From NCBI RefSeq assembly GCF_026262505.1, contig NC_067206.1:24939896-25003895 (forward strand): a stretch of 64,000 nucleotides of DNA, read 5' to 3'. The notes below the pieces were generated by a model, which had not been told where the DNA came from, did not search any database, and saw only the letters and a list, made by a program, of their open reading frames with translations. The position numbers and the translations under genes were made by a program. Shown piece after piece: positions 21,421 to 30,675 of this stretch (its first letter is position 1; each line of letters starts with the position of its first letter). This DNA is from Trichomonas vaginalis G3 (lineage: Eukaryota > Parabasalia > Trichomonadida > Trichomonadidae).

Positions 21421-21569
21421 TTTCTTTGACAACATCTCTCTTTCCATCATTACTGCATAACCACATTTTCTCAGTTTTAGTGGTTTGTTATTTTTAGCAA
21501 GTTCTCGCATCATTTTTATCATTTCCTCCCTTGTTATGATTCGTGTAAAGAGCTTGTTGGGGTATCCAT
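21421..21569 (-). pseudogene. degraded copy of the 54-codon basic gene (copy B)
   Basis: Matches the copy A gene at 7496-7660 over most of its length and keeps the start motif TTTATTTTTATATAAATG. It is a broken fossil. Its upstream sequence differs from that in copy A, marking an exchange point between the two elements. Confidence 0.6.
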
Positions 21570-21620
21570 TTATATAAAAATAAAATTTTGTTATCAGTTA
21601 TTTTATCGTTAATGGTTTTC

Positions 21621-21735
21621 AGGTTATTCAGTTATGAATTATTTTTGAAGAACTGAAGGTGTCACCATGTTACCATGTCACCAGGTTATTTAACTTCTCT
21701 GAAAAAATGAGACAACATGACATTTTGACAACATT
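21621..21735 (+). repeat. single primase-helicase-type repeat unit (copy B)
   Basis: One unit of the 114-bp repeat (GAAGAACTGAAGGTGTCACC, CACCAGGTTATTTAACTTC, GACAACATGACATTTTGACA) standing apart from the main array, on the far side of the 65-codon and KilA-N genes. Confidence 0.9.
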
Positions 21736-21753
21736 CCTGGAAATAAATTTTAT

Positions 21754-21862
21754 CGTAAATGTTTTGTCATGATTTTATCGTAAACTCTATGTCAAACATG
21801 AACGTATATGTTTTGTCATGATTTCTTCATCGTATATGATTTGTCATGATTTCTTCATCGTA
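21754..21862 (+). repeat. short TTTGTCATGATTT repeats
   Basis: Three imperfect copies of ATGnTTTGTCATGATTT, each followed by TATCGTAAA or CTTCATCGTA. The spacing is irregular (about 35-60 bp). Found only in copy B next to the KilA-N cassette; may be protein-binding iterons or decayed tandem repeat. Confidence 0.7.
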
Positions 21863-21938
21863 ATGAGTGTAAATGACCCAAAATATATTTTAGGGTAGAA
21901 GGGTAGATCTAACCTCTTTTCTCACCTCATTTCTACCC

Positions 21939-22136
21939 TCATGAATTTTCATACGGAATCTCTTCTCTCGGTTTTCCGAGGGAAGCAATCATTATACTTT
22001 GCATTTGGTACATGTCATCTTTGACCGAACGAATGAGGCGAAGTTGTTTGTTATATTGTATGTACTCGTATTCTTCATTTATGGCTTCATGAACGATAGC
22101 AGTTGTTGTGTTCTCTGATGTTGACATTACTGTCAT
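21939..22136 (-). CDS. 65-codon protein of the KilA-N cassette (copy B)
   Basis: Starts MTVMSTSENTTTAIVHEAIN; an alternative start is the second Met. Acidic and helical, no family recognised. Its leader (ATTTTGTATGAAATGACAGT and on) is almost the same as the leader of the neighbouring KilA-N/T5orf172 gene, so the two share a duplicated promoter. Absent from copy A. Confidence 0.55.
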   Translation of the reverse strand: MTVMSTSENTTTAIVHEAINEEYEYIQYNKQLRLIRSVKDDMYQMQSIMIASLGKPREEIPYENS

Positions 22137-22199
22137 TTCATACAAAATAAAACTAACTTTATTTTTTCTGACTTTCACAAAAGACCAAAAATAAACGCT

Positions 22200-22811
22200 T
22201 TACATGTATTTTTCAGCAACTTCGTCAAATAATTTTATAGCTTTATCTATCTCATCTACTTCAAACGTTTCTTTACCTTTCATGGGAGCACCATACATTT
22301 TCTCAAAAACTTCAAGCAGTTCTGTTTCAGCAGCTCTCATATCATTAACGAACACAACCTTGACTCTATTGACTGTACTGTCATATCTTTGAGTTATATT
22401 ATATGTTCTTCCTATCTTATATCTTTTTGTATTGAAGTCCTTCGGTTTCTGAACGATGTAAAGTAAGCCTTCACTGCAACGTTCTGAGTCGAATGAACCA
22501 TAAGTTATGAAGTTATATCCAACAACTGGGTCTAACCATAACAAAACTATTGGTATAAGACTTTTGTCTATAAGATATGCTCTTGTTCCATGAAATGCTA
22601 CTGATATCATAAGCTCAGGATTTCTTGTCAAAATTTTCTGAGTTGAAGCAATTCTAACCCAGTCCTTTGTTTTCTTTCCGGATGGTGTTATAATGTCTGA
22701 CAAAGAATATTTGTTGTAATTCTTTGAGTATCTTACGTTTAAATCACCTATTCTAACCTCTTTGGTGTCATTGTCAATCTTTCTAACTGTTTCAAACTCA
22801 ATGTTTGTCAT
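22200..22811 (-). CDS. KilA-N plus T5orf172 (GIY-YIG-type) protein (copy B)
   Basis: 203 codons from the ATG of MTNIEFETVRK. An N-terminal KilA-N-like DNA-binding region is seen in VRYSKNYNKYSLSDIITPSG, KKTKDWVRIASTQKIL and FHGTRAYLIDKSLIPIVLLW. The C-terminal part, GLLYIVQKP then RYKIGRTYNITQRYDS and RAAETELLEVFEKMYGAP with a closing GKETFEV, fits the T5orf172/MUG113 branch of the GIY-YIG nuclease superfamily. This pairing is typical of large DNA viruses and phages. Its cellular role is unknown; DNA binding and possibly cutting are inferred. The gene and its 65-codon neighbour lie between repeat units and are missing from copy A, so they look like a removable cassette. Confidence 0.75.
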   Translation of the reverse strand: MTNIEFETVRKIDNDTKEVRIGDLNVRYSKNYNKYSLSDIITPSGKKTKDWVRIASTQKILTRNPELMISVAFHGTRAYLIDKSLIPIVLLWLDPVVGYNFITYGSFDSERCSEGLLYIVQKPKDFNTKRYKIGRTYNITQRYDSTVNRVKVVFVNDMRAAETELLEVFEKMYGAPMKGKETFEVDEIDKAIKLFDEVAEKYM

Positions 22812-22924
22812 TACTGTCTTTACATACAAAATAAAAAATTTTCTTAGAAAAAATTAGCGTTATTTTTCTAACTAATGAAATTCATGAAATTTGTTGCTGA
22901 ATTCAGCAAAAATAATGTTTACGT

Positions 22925-23171
22925 TAATGGTTTCAGGTTATTCAATAATTAATTATTTTTGAAGAACTGAAGGTGTCACCATGTCACCATGTCACCAGGT
23001 TATTTAACTTCTCTGAAAAAATGAGACAACATGACATTTTGACAACAACACAGGAGGAAGGCAGTTATGAATTATTTTTGAAGAACTGAAGGTGTCACCA
23101 TGTCACCATGTCACCAGGTTATTTAACTTCTCTGAAAAAATGAGACAACATGACATTTAGACAACAACACA
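22925..23171 (+). repeat. left repeat array of the primase-helicase segment (copy B)
   Basis: Two copies of a simple unit of about 114 bp (GAAGAACTGAAGGTGTCACC through ACAGGAGGAAGGCAGTTATG), related to copy A's 211-bp double unit but without the second, shorter half. Confidence 0.93.
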
Positions 23172-23241
23172 GGAAATATGATGCAGTCCAAAAATAAAGT
23201 TAGTTTTAAAATTATTTTTATTTTTTTTTATTCCTATATAA

Positions 23242-25482
23242 ATGACAGCAACAAACAACAACAGCAACTTTATCGTTTCTGATGAAAAAGTTATTGATTC
23301 ATTAGCTGAGGAATTAGTTGTGGCAGAAACTAAAACCCTCAACGAAAGAATTGGTGAAAACAAGATTGATTTACATAACTACCTCAAACATGATGGAGGA
23401 AGAGGAAGGAAAACTGGTATGGCTTTATTAGTAAATAAAATTTCAAATTTAACGATTATAGATGTTGATATCAATAAATCGTACAATGATGAACTTAAAG
23501 AAACAGTTAGAAAAGATATTTTATCAAAACTTTCGGATAAAGATGTTATTGTTAAAACCGCTTCAGGAGGTCTTCACATTTATTGCAACACTAATTTCTT
23601 CTATTCAACCTCGAACAGAATGATTAAATGTTATTCCTGCAATGATTATGATATTGATATAATGACTTCTATGGATGAATCAAAGCGTTCTTTAGTGGTT
23701 ATGGCTGATTCAAGAGTTCGCAAGAATGCATCAGAACCAATCAATACATACTCATTCATTCGTGGAAGTTACGATTCAACATTAACCAGAACAGTGAATG
23801 ATATATTAAATGATTTGAATATTAAGGTAAGAGTTGAACAGAAGAACGAAGAAATAAAGAGTATAATGAATGAAAACAAAGATGTAAACATTGACGATAA
23901 ACTTGCCCAAAGCATAGTTGATGGCATCTGTGATTTTGAAGTACATAATGACGGTGGAAACATGAATTTAGAAAAAGAAATAACATTATTCACACTGTTT
24001 CAAGCAATTAATTCGTTACCTAATCATTTAATTAATGAAGCATACGATAACGTTTATAACTTCTGCAATTTAACTGAAAATGCTAAAAGTAATTTTGAAA
24101 AAGCACGTGGTAGATATGCACATTTAATGACTTCTCCATTTGTTTTAGTGAAGATTCTAAAACTATACCAAAATGAATATTATGATGAATACGTTTTACC
24201 TTTATTACGTAAGCCAAAAATAACATTTGATATCAAACTTGATGACTCGTTTTTGATAACAGATATTAGACGCAGGGCTGAAAATCATCAGTATAAAAAC
24301 AGTTCTGAAGTAATTGAGGATTTATCACGTGTAATCCGTTTTGTAGATTGTGGAAATAAATATTTCATTCAAAAGGACTATAATATTCATGATAAAATGA
24401 ATCAAATATCATTTGTTCTTCAGTCAAACATGAAAGAGTCACTCAAAATGATTAAATTATTTAAAGAAGAAGGTAAAACAATAACAGCATGGGACGTACT
24501 ATTAAATCAATTGTCTTCATTAACCGTTAAGGGTGTTTGCTTTAAATCTGATTCTCCAGATGTTTTCTCAACGTTTCAGGGTTATAAATACAACATTCTC
24601 GAAAAGCCTGATTACTCAAAAATTGAGATGTTTATGGATTTCATTAAAGAAGCCATATGCGATAATAATGATGAAGTGTATAAATACCTACTCGGCTGGA
24701 TTGCATCAATGATTCAACATCCTGGAATCAAGAATGAAACAGCAATTATTTTGAAAGGACTTCAGGGAACAGGTAAAAACAGATTCACGGACATTATTTC
24801 TGAACTTCTCGCTGGTTATTCATGTAAAAACATTACCGAAATAGGTGAGCTAACGGGTAATTTCAATTCGGTTGTTGAAAATAAAATGTTTCTTGTACTT
24901 AATGAACTCAAGAATGTTGGTGAAGACAGACTTGCAAACTTCAACGCTTTGAAATCAATTATTACGGATAATGAGATTAGAATTAATGAAAAGAATCAAC
25001 CCAGAAGAACTGCTCAGAACGTTGCAAACTTCATTTTCGTAACTAATAACGTCTACCCTGTCAAAATTGAAGTTGGAGACAGAAGATATGTAGTTTTAAG
25101 AGTTAATGGTAAATTTAAGGGTCAATTTGATTACTTCAAGAATTTAATGGATTCATGCACAAAGGAATTTTATGATAACCTTTTAACATATTTTATCAAT
25201 TACGACCTTTCATCATTTAATGTACGAATCATACCGATGACTGAAGCCAAACAAGATTTAATAGAATTATCAACAAATCCTTTAGATGTATGGATAAATA
25301 CACATTATGATGAATTGTGTGCAGGTATGATATGTAAAAATGCTCTATTCTGCAAACCATCAGACATGAAAGACAAGAATTTCCAAATGAGCATTAAGGA
25401 TAAATGTGATAGGAAACAGAGAAGAATAGACGATAAACAAACATGGTGTTATGTTTTGAAAGAAGAAATGAAAGGATTATAG
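23242..25482 (+). CDS. prim-pol / SF3 primase-helicase (copy B)
   Basis: Close relative (well over 95% by eye) of the protein at 3482-5794, with the same prim-pol motifs (DVD, SGGLHIY) and the same SF3 helicase motifs (GLQGTGKN, VTNNVYP, GDRRYVVL). 746 codons, nearly full length. It reads toward the fibre gene here, whereas in copy A it reads away from it. Identical upstream sequence (GTTAGTTTTAAAATTATTTT and on) with CTATATAAATG. Flanked by inverted repeat arrays. Confidence 0.85.
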   Translation: MTATNNNSNFIVSDEKVIDSLAEELVVAETKTLNERIGENKIDLHNYLKHDGGRGRKTGMALLVNKISNLTIIDVDINKSYNDELKETVRKDILSKLSDKDVIVKTASGGLHIYCNTNFFYSTSNRMIKCYSCNDYDIDIMTSMDESKRSLVVMADSRVRKNASEPINTYSFIRGSYDSTLTRTVNDILNDLNIKVRVEQKNEEIKSIMNENKDVNIDDKLAQSIVDGICDFEVHNDGGNMNLEKEITLFTLFQAINSLPNHLINEAYDNVYNFCNLTENAKSNFEKARGRYAHLMTSPFVLVKILKLYQNEYYDEYVLPLLRKPKITFDIKLDDSFLITDIRRRAENHQYKNSSEVIEDLSRVIRFVDCGNKYFIQKDYNIHDKMNQISFVLQSNMKESLKMIKLFKEEGKTITAWDVLLNQLSSLTVKGVCFKSDSPDVFSTFQGYKYNILEKPDYSKIEMFMDFIKEAICDNNDEVYKYLLGWIASMIQHPGIKNETAIILKGLQGTGKNRFTDIISELLAGYSCKNITEIGELTGNFNSVVENKMFLVLNELKNVGEDRLANFNALKSIITDNEIRINEKNQPRRTAQNVANFIFVTNNVYPVKIEVGDRRYVVLRVNGKFKGQFDYFKNLMDSCTKEFYDNLLTYFINYDLSSFNVRIIPMTEAKQDLIELSTNPLDVWINTHYDELCAGMICKNALFCKPSDMKDKNFQMSIKDKCDRKQRRIDDKQTWCYVLKEEMKGL

Positions 25483-25574
25483 AAACAGGTTGAACCAAAC
25501 GATAATGAGGATTCATTTACTGACGATGAAATACCTGTAAATGATGCTTTATAAAGTATGATTGGAATTTATTT

Positions 25575-25940
25575 TTGCATTAATCCTCCTGTGTTGTTGT
25601 CAAAATGTCATGTTGTCTCATTTTTTCAGAGAAGTTAAATAACCTGGTGACATGGTGACATGGTGACACCTTCAGTTCTTCAAAAATAATTCATAACTGC
25701 CTTCCTCCTGTGTTGTTGTCAAAATGTCATGTTGTCTCATTTTTTCAGAGAAGTTAAATAACCTGGTGACATGGTGACATGGTGACACCTTCAGTTCTTC
25801 AAAAATAATTCATAACTGCCTTCCTCCTGTGTTGTTGTCAAAATGTCATGTTGTCTCATTTTTTCAGAGAAGTTAAATAACCTGGTGACATGGTGACATG
25901 GTGACACCTTCAGTTCTTCAAAAATAATTAATTATTGAAT
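25575..25940 (-). repeat. right repeat array of the primase-helicase segment (copy B)
   Basis: Three copies of the 114-bp unit in reverse orientation (CTTCCTCCTGTGTTGTTGTC recurs near 25585, 25699 and 25815). The last repeat edge supplies the final codons of the 48-codon gene that follows. Confidence 0.93.
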
Positions 25941-26074
25941 GGATTCACTACTGTTCCACCTTGAGTCACAACACTTGCCCCGGCTAATTGTGAAGAACCT
26001 GGGATAAGTACTCCATGAAATGATTTCATTGGTATCATTAATTTAGAAATAGTTGGCTTAATTAATTTTGTCAT
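25928..26074 (-). CDS. 48-codon protein (copy B)
   Basis: Starts MTKLIKPTISKLMIPMKSFH and ends in GGTVVNPFNN. The start motif TTTTTATTTTTATCATAAATG is the same as that of the 54-codon gene in copy A, and the matching continues upstream (CATAATTTAAATTTT). No family recognised. It sits between the fibre gene and the repeat array. Confidence 0.5.
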   Translation of the reverse strand: MTKLIKPTISKLMIPMKSFHGVLIPGSSQLAGASVVTQGGTVVNPFNN

Positions 26075-26110
26075 TTATGATAAAAATAAAAATTTAAATT
26101 ATGCCGTTCA

Positions 26111-26138
26111 CTCTTTTGGAGCTCAGGACTTTCAGTCC
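26111..26138 (+). repeat. 28-bp double-hairpin insertion
   Basis: CTCTTTTGGAGCT, CA, GGACTTTCAGTCC: a 13+2+13 layout with hairpin GGACT-TTC-AGTCC and a weaker CTC-TTTTG-GAG. The equivalent sequence in copy A (7451-7475) runs straight through without it. Confidence 0.7.
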
Positions 26139-26170
26139 GTTCTAAAGTTTGTTTCACAAACATTGAGCGT

Positions 26171-27799
26171 TCATTGAACTCTATACCATGCGTAAACTGT
26201 CATGTAAGGTGGCATGTATTCTTTACTTTGTCCCGTTGTTTGTGTATATCCTGAAACGAAATGTGTATGGTTTCCTTCTCCCTGAGTGTCACTCCAGTAA
26301 CAATTTATAGCAAACTTAACGTCGTCTTTAACATCATATCCTTTACCTTTTGTCATTCCTGACCAATCCCAATATCTATGCTTATGCCAACCTGCTTGAG
26401 ATGTACTTAAATCTATGTAGTGACTGTGTGCAGGTAAATTTTCACCTGAAATCGTTTTACTTCCCCCTGTTTCCTTTGAAGAGTTTGCACAATACAAAAA
26501 CCTGTCAACTATTTGTTCCCATGCACCAACACCAAACATTACTTGAGGACCTCTTGCATCCATAGATGTATAAATAGAACCTACTGGGTTCATTAAATCA
26601 AACATATGAGATATTATAGGATTGTCTCTTTTGAACTTAAAATATAGTGCAACTATTTCTGGTTTCTTCTGGTTTGTGTCAGAATATTTTTTATAATATA
26701 ATCTTATGTTTTCAGGGTAGGTAAAATCTTGACTATAATATTTATTTCTGTCATCTGTATAATAATATACTATTCTCGTTTTTTCTATTGCATTATATCT
26801 TTTATATCTATAATAATCTAAATATAATGTTAGCTTTTGTTCATCTACACGTGGTGTTCTCTCGTCATCTCCATAGTCATAATAATATGGTGCTGGAGCT
26901 GGGTCAGGCAATGTCATATCTGCCATTTCATAAACTCTTAAATATTTCTTTTGTTCGTCTCCATATAAGTTTAAGTAGCAGTTGTTGTCTAATGGAACTT
27001 TAACTTGTGTACCATCATTCTTTTTATAGCTTACATACATTTCATTGTTATTTTTCGGAATGAGTTTACACTGTGTACCATTTTTTAAGGAGTGTACAAA
27101 CTGCCATCTAAAATATTTATTTTCTTCATTGACAGAAAAGTCACCAACAATAGTTTCAATATTTTTTGTTCCTATCAAACTTTGGTATATTTCGTTAACA
27201 TATGTTTTATCCGCCTTCTTCTCTAACTCATCGTTAACATATGTTTTATCCGCTTTAAGGTCTAAACATCCTGAAACCCATCCTGTATCGGCTTTAGTTT
27301 TTAAAATCTTTGATGTCCATTCATGATACCATTCAACCCTTTCTTTAATTTCATTATCTTTTTCATCAACATAAACCAAATTTGCCTTCTTCTCTAACTC
27401 ATCGTTAACATATGTTTTATCCGCCTTCTTCATTATGTCATTTAGGAAACCCTCTATGAATTCCTCATTTAAATTAAATCTTCCAATCTTCAAAACTTTA
27501 GGAAATGCATTTAATGCGTAATATCTCTGTTCTTCTGGTGGAATTGATGTTATATCATCCGTTATTCCTTTAATTTTTGAATTCATAAATAAAATTTCTT
27601 TTATATTTGATATCACTGCACCACCTTTGCAAACGAATTCGAAATGTTCATTTTTCAATACTATCTCCAAATCTCCATATTTCAACCTTTGCGTTTGTTC
27701 TGCCGTCTTTGAATTATATGCATATATGGCGTATGTAATGGTCTGAAGGACCTGGGTGCTTTGCGCCTTAAGTTGCTGTGGTTGCTGTTGTTTAATCAT
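26171..27799 (-). CDS. fibre-like protein with phage tail-collar domain (copy B)
   Basis: 542 codons, the counterpart of 476-2068. The collar domain (FGVGAWEQIVDRFL, LPAHSH, H-x-H pairs, MPPYMTVYAWYR) is nearly unchanged. Differences cluster in the shaft: shaft units ADKTYVNDELEKKA appear at two separate sites here rather than as one run, so unit number and placement vary between copies. The N-terminus has about ten extra residues (QLKAQSTQVL) that come from a 28-bp double-hairpin insertion at 27740-27767. T-rich tract then ATAATAAATG. Confidence 0.8.
   Translation of the reverse strand: MIKQQQPQQLKAQSTQVLQTITYAIYAYNSKTAEQTQRLKYGDLEIVLKNEHFEFVCKGGAVISNIKEILFMNSKIKGITDDITSIPPEEQRYYALNAFPKVLKIGRFNLNEEFIEGFLNDIMKKADKTYVNDELEKKANLVYVDEKDNEIKERVEWYHEWTSKILKTKADTGWVSGCLDLKADKTYVNDELEKKADKTYVNEIYQSLIGTKNIETIVGDFSVNEENKYFRWQFVHSLKNGTQCKLIPKNNNEMYVSYKKNDGTQVKVPLDNNCYLNLYGDEQKKYLRVYEMADMTLPDPAPAPYYYDYGDDERTPRVDEQKLTLYLDYYRYKRYNAIEKTRIVYYYTDDRNKYYSQDFTYPENIRLYYKKYSDTNQKKPEIVALYFKFKRDNPIISHMFDLMNPVGSIYTSMDARGPQVMFGVGAWEQIVDRFLYCANSSKETGGSKTISGENLPAHSHYIDLSTSQAGWHKHRYWDWSGMTKGKGYDVKDDVKFAINCYWSDTQGEGNHTHFVSGYTQTTGQSKEYMPPYMTVYAWYRVQ
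27740..27767 (+). repeat. 28-bp double-hairpin insertion inside the fibre gene
   Basis: GGTCTGAAGGACC, TG, GGTGCTTTGCGCC: two 13-nt hairpins joined by two bases. With flanking duplication it adds about 30 bp in frame relative to copy A. Confidence 0.75.
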
Positions 27800-27823
27800 T
27801 TATTATGATTTAAAAATAAATAT

Positions 27824-28534
27824 TTAATCCGTTATCTCATCAGCTATTTTTTCTATTTGAAATTGCCATAATATTTCATTCATAAATTTTAAATCACAAT
27901 CAAATAGGTCAGTTATTCTAAATTTAATATTTGATAAATCTTTTGAATGAAGAATAAATGAATTCCCGGATAATTGAAACGGATATGTTAACGAAAATGT
28001 GTTTAAGTTGATGGATAAAATGTTTTGTATTGATGGGTAAGAGTTAGGGTCTAATGTTTGATGTGAAAATCTCATTGGGGTATTAACTTTATCACATTTG
28101 ATTAAAATGAAATTGGAACCAGTGTCAGAATACAAAACATCCCCAACATCTTTTTCAAAATTTAATATTCCCAACAATGAACGAAGATGAGGAGTACAAA
28201 ATTTAATTTTCAGCGGGAATTTAATAAGGTTATTTATTTCATCAAGTTCAAAAAGTTTATCAGGTTTTGATTTAAAATTTTCTTCATACCATACGATAAA
28301 TGATTCATTTAAATAACTTAAAATCATGTTAATATCCCATTTCGTTATCACATTATTTATATACATATCATACGTTTTTTCATGGTCATCTTTAATAAAT
28401 GATATATAATCTGAAGGGTCTAAAAGAATGGGATTAAATTTACCACTCACAGAAACGAGAGTAACATTATAAATTCCGCTAACTGTTAAATTTAATTCAC
28501 AGCTATTATTCGAAATAATATTGATAATTGACAT
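27824..28534 (-). CDS. virion-half protein of unknown function, 236 codons
   Basis: Starts MSIINIISNNSCELNLTVSG. Rich in short alternating hydrophobic stretches (NLTVSGIYNVTLVSVSGKF, ILSINLNTFSLTYPFQLSG), the pattern of a beta-sandwich. Position between fibre and other virion genes would suit a minor capsid/penton protein; this is inference without a family match. Divergent with 28554-28991, the two starts lying about 20 bp apart. A broken partial copy is at 1-450. Confidence 0.65.
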   Translation of the reverse strand: MSIINIISNNSCELNLTVSGIYNVTLVSVSGKFNPILLDPSDYISFIKDDHEKTYDMYINNVITKWDINMILSYLNESFIVWYEENFKSKPDKLFELDEINNLIKFPLKIKFCTPHLRSLLGILNFEKDVGDVLYSDTGSNFILIKCDKVNTPMRFSHQTLDPNSYPSIQNILSINLNTFSLTYPFQLSGNSFILHSKDLSNIKFRITDLFDCDLKFMNEILWQFQIEKIADEITD

Positions 28535-28553
28535 TTTTATTACGATTAAAAAT

Positions 28554-28991
28554 ATGGTAAAGCGTTATTTTCCAGTGATAAATAAAACTAGAATAAGATT
28601 ACCTCAAGAATTCATAAATTCAACGAATAAGAAATTCATTCATGTTATAAATTTTAGTGTTTTCAGAAAATATGAGTCAATGTCATATTCATCAACAGGT
28701 TATATTTCACTTCATTCAAATTTAGTTCAATCAAACCCATATAATGACCATTTCATAAGATTTTCAGATGGTATTAAAAATGTAATTGATAGATTAAAAT
28801 ATGAACAGATTGACAATATCGAATTTTTGGAATTTTGGTTTAAATATCCCGATGGAAAAAAGATTGAAGTTAAAGATAAAGCTGATACTATAACAAAAAC
28901 AATTACAATGACCGATCCAGATAGTGGGGAACAAAAAGAAATAAAACAAACGATAGAAACTGGTGAAAGGTCAATTATTTATCGATTATGA
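28554..28991 (+). CDS. virion-half protein of unknown function, 145 codons
   Basis: The start is placed at the ATG of MVKRYFPVINKTRIRLPQEF because an upstream in-frame start would overlap the divergent neighbour. The only plus-strand gene inside the virion block. The second half is strand-rich and charged (FLEFWFKYPDGKKIEVKDKA). No family recognised; a small capsid-associated protein is possible. Confidence 0.6.
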   Translation: MVKRYFPVINKTRIRLPQEFINSTNKKFIHVINFSVFRKYESMSYSSTGYISLHSNLVQSNPYNDHFIRFSDGIKNVIDRLKYEQIDNIEFLEFWFKYPDGKKIEVKDKADTITKTITMTDPDSGEQKEIKQTIETGERSIIYRL

Positions 28992-29030
28992 TTCAAAGGA
29001 TTATTATTCGATAATGTTAATGCTTGAATA

Positions 29031-29702
29031 TTAAATAGCCTTAACAAAGAATTTTTCAAGTGATATTTTATATTCATCAACTATTTTATTATAAATATCA
29101 TTATATGTTAAATGAAGTTCAGTTGTTGTTCCGTTCTTTGATATCTTAATTGTGCTAATATCCTTTATAGGATTTATTTTTGCAACTGTTCCGCAGCATG
29201 AAACCTCATCATCTATGAAAAATTGAATCTTAACGTCTGAATCTTGAACATCACAAAGAATGGCGATAATGTGAATTAATGATTCATAAGGTAAAATAAT
29301 TAAACCGGATTGGTCAATTAAATTTATTATTGAATCATAATTATTAATTATTATATCACGGTAAATTTTCATTAATTCAGAATTAATGTCTATTTTATAT
29401 GGGTTCTCGATGTTTGATGAAAGAGGCGGGGGGTATGTTGGATAAGTGGGAATTTCAACGGGTTCTTTACCGGGTTCAGATAAAATGATTGGGTCTCCAT
29501 TCTCATGGTTTTCTTCATTCTCCTCATTCTTCGGTAAGTCACGAGTTAATAAATTTGGTTGAGTTGCTGACCTTGTTAATTCGGGGCTAACATTAACTTT
29601 AACATTTTGAATAATTCGTGATTTATCATCATTTACGTTATAACCAACCGTAATCTCTGCTTTTGCGTTAGTGTTCTTTTGACTAGTGAAACGTCTTCTC
29701 AT
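29031..29702 (-). CDS. virion-half protein of unknown function, 223 codons
   Basis: Basic N-terminus (MRRRFTSQKN), a low-complexity middle with acidic ENEENHEN and proline-rich PTYPTYPPPL (about residues 70-100), then an ordered C-terminal half (EKFFVKAI at the end). T-rich tract and CGATTATAAATG start. No family recognised. Confidence 0.6.
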   Translation of the reverse strand: MRRRFTSQKNTNAKAEITVGYNVNDDKSRIIQNVKVNVSPELTRSATQPNLLTRDLPKNEENEENHENGDPIILSEPGKEPVEIPTYPTYPPPLSSNIENPYKIDINSELMKIYRDIIINNYDSIINLIDQSGLIILPYESLIHIIAILCDVQDSDVKIQFFIDDEVSCCGTVAKINPIKDISTIKISKNGTTTELHLTYNDIYNKIVDEYKISLEKFFVKAI

Positions 29703-29735
29703 TTATAATCGAATAAAAAAAATATATTTAAACTT

Positions 29736-30635
29736 TTATTTTGCTGGAACTTTTGAATCTATTATTCCCTGTATTTGTTCTTGAAGTTGATTTTTAGCAT
29801 TTTCATCGAAATTAATAGACCGAATATATTCATTAATTGCATTCTTATAATCATTTGATTTCTCAAATTTTCTTTTATCTGATTCCTTAACTAAATCATA
29901 AGTTAAACCTCGTTGCTGATATAATGGTTTCTTAATTAAATCTTTGAATGCTTGAGATAAAGCACCTGATGCAATTCTTGCTACTATAATTGGTTGGAAT
30001 TGATGTTTAAGTTCATCTTTAACATTTGCGAAAACTGGATCGAATAAAGCAACTTTAAAGAGTTTCTTAGCTGAAATTTCAGGTCTAATATTTGCATATT
30101 GACCATCAAACTGGTTAGAATATCGTGGTAATCCATCCGGTCCCTCTTCAATAGCATTTAATTCTTCATTGAAATAAGAATATGGATTATGACGGTATGA
30201 ATTAATTGGACCATTTTCACCTTCTCCAATGTATTGTTTAACAGCTTTTCCATTTTCATCAAATTGCATAGGATAACGTTCATTATATGCTTTACGTTTA
30301 GGATAATCAGACATAGTTAATTTATAACCATTTATGACTTTAATATTACCTTGACCATCAGTAACGAAAACTTCATTTATACCATCAGGTTTTCCATTTG
30401 GACCTGTAATGTCTGCTTCGTGTGCTTCCCAATTTGGACCATGACGTTTGGCATATGCTTGAGCTTCTGGTAATGTTAAAACGTTTCTCATTTGTTTAAC
30501 ATCTTTTTGAAGACCAGCAACAATATGAACTAATTCTTTCATTCCATCAGGAACTTTCATAGTTCTATTATATGCACCCCTTTTGTTTGTCCCTTGTTTT
30601 AATGGAACCTGTAGAAGATTTACCATTTCTGTCAT
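29736..30635 (-). CDS. virion-half protein of unknown function, 299 codons
   Basis: Starts [20 protein letters not shown]. Contains [20 protein letters not shown] (about residues 76-95), a turn-rich stretch, and an alpha-helical C-terminal third. Co-oriented with ATPase and capsid genes, with about 40 bp between it and the ATPase gene. It may be a core or scaffold protein, but nothing in the sequence settles this. Confidence 0.6.
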   Translation of the reverse strand: MTEMVNLLQVPLKQGTNKRGAYNRTMKVPDGMKELVHIVAGLQKDVKQMRNVLTLPEAQAYAKRHGPNWEAHEADITGPNGKPDGINEVFVTDGQGNIKVINGYKLTMSDYPKRKAYNERYPMQFDENGKAVKQYIGEGENGPINSYRHNPYSYFNEELNAIEEGPDGLPRYSNQFDGQYANIRPEISAKKLFKVALFDPVFANVKDELKHQFQPIIVARIASGALSQAFKDLIKKPLYQQRGLTYDLVKESDKRKFEKSNDYKNAINEYIRSINFDENAKNQLQEQIQGIIDSKVPAK

Positions 30636-30675
30636 GTTTAATTATAAATAAAAAATAAAAATTAATTATAAAAAG

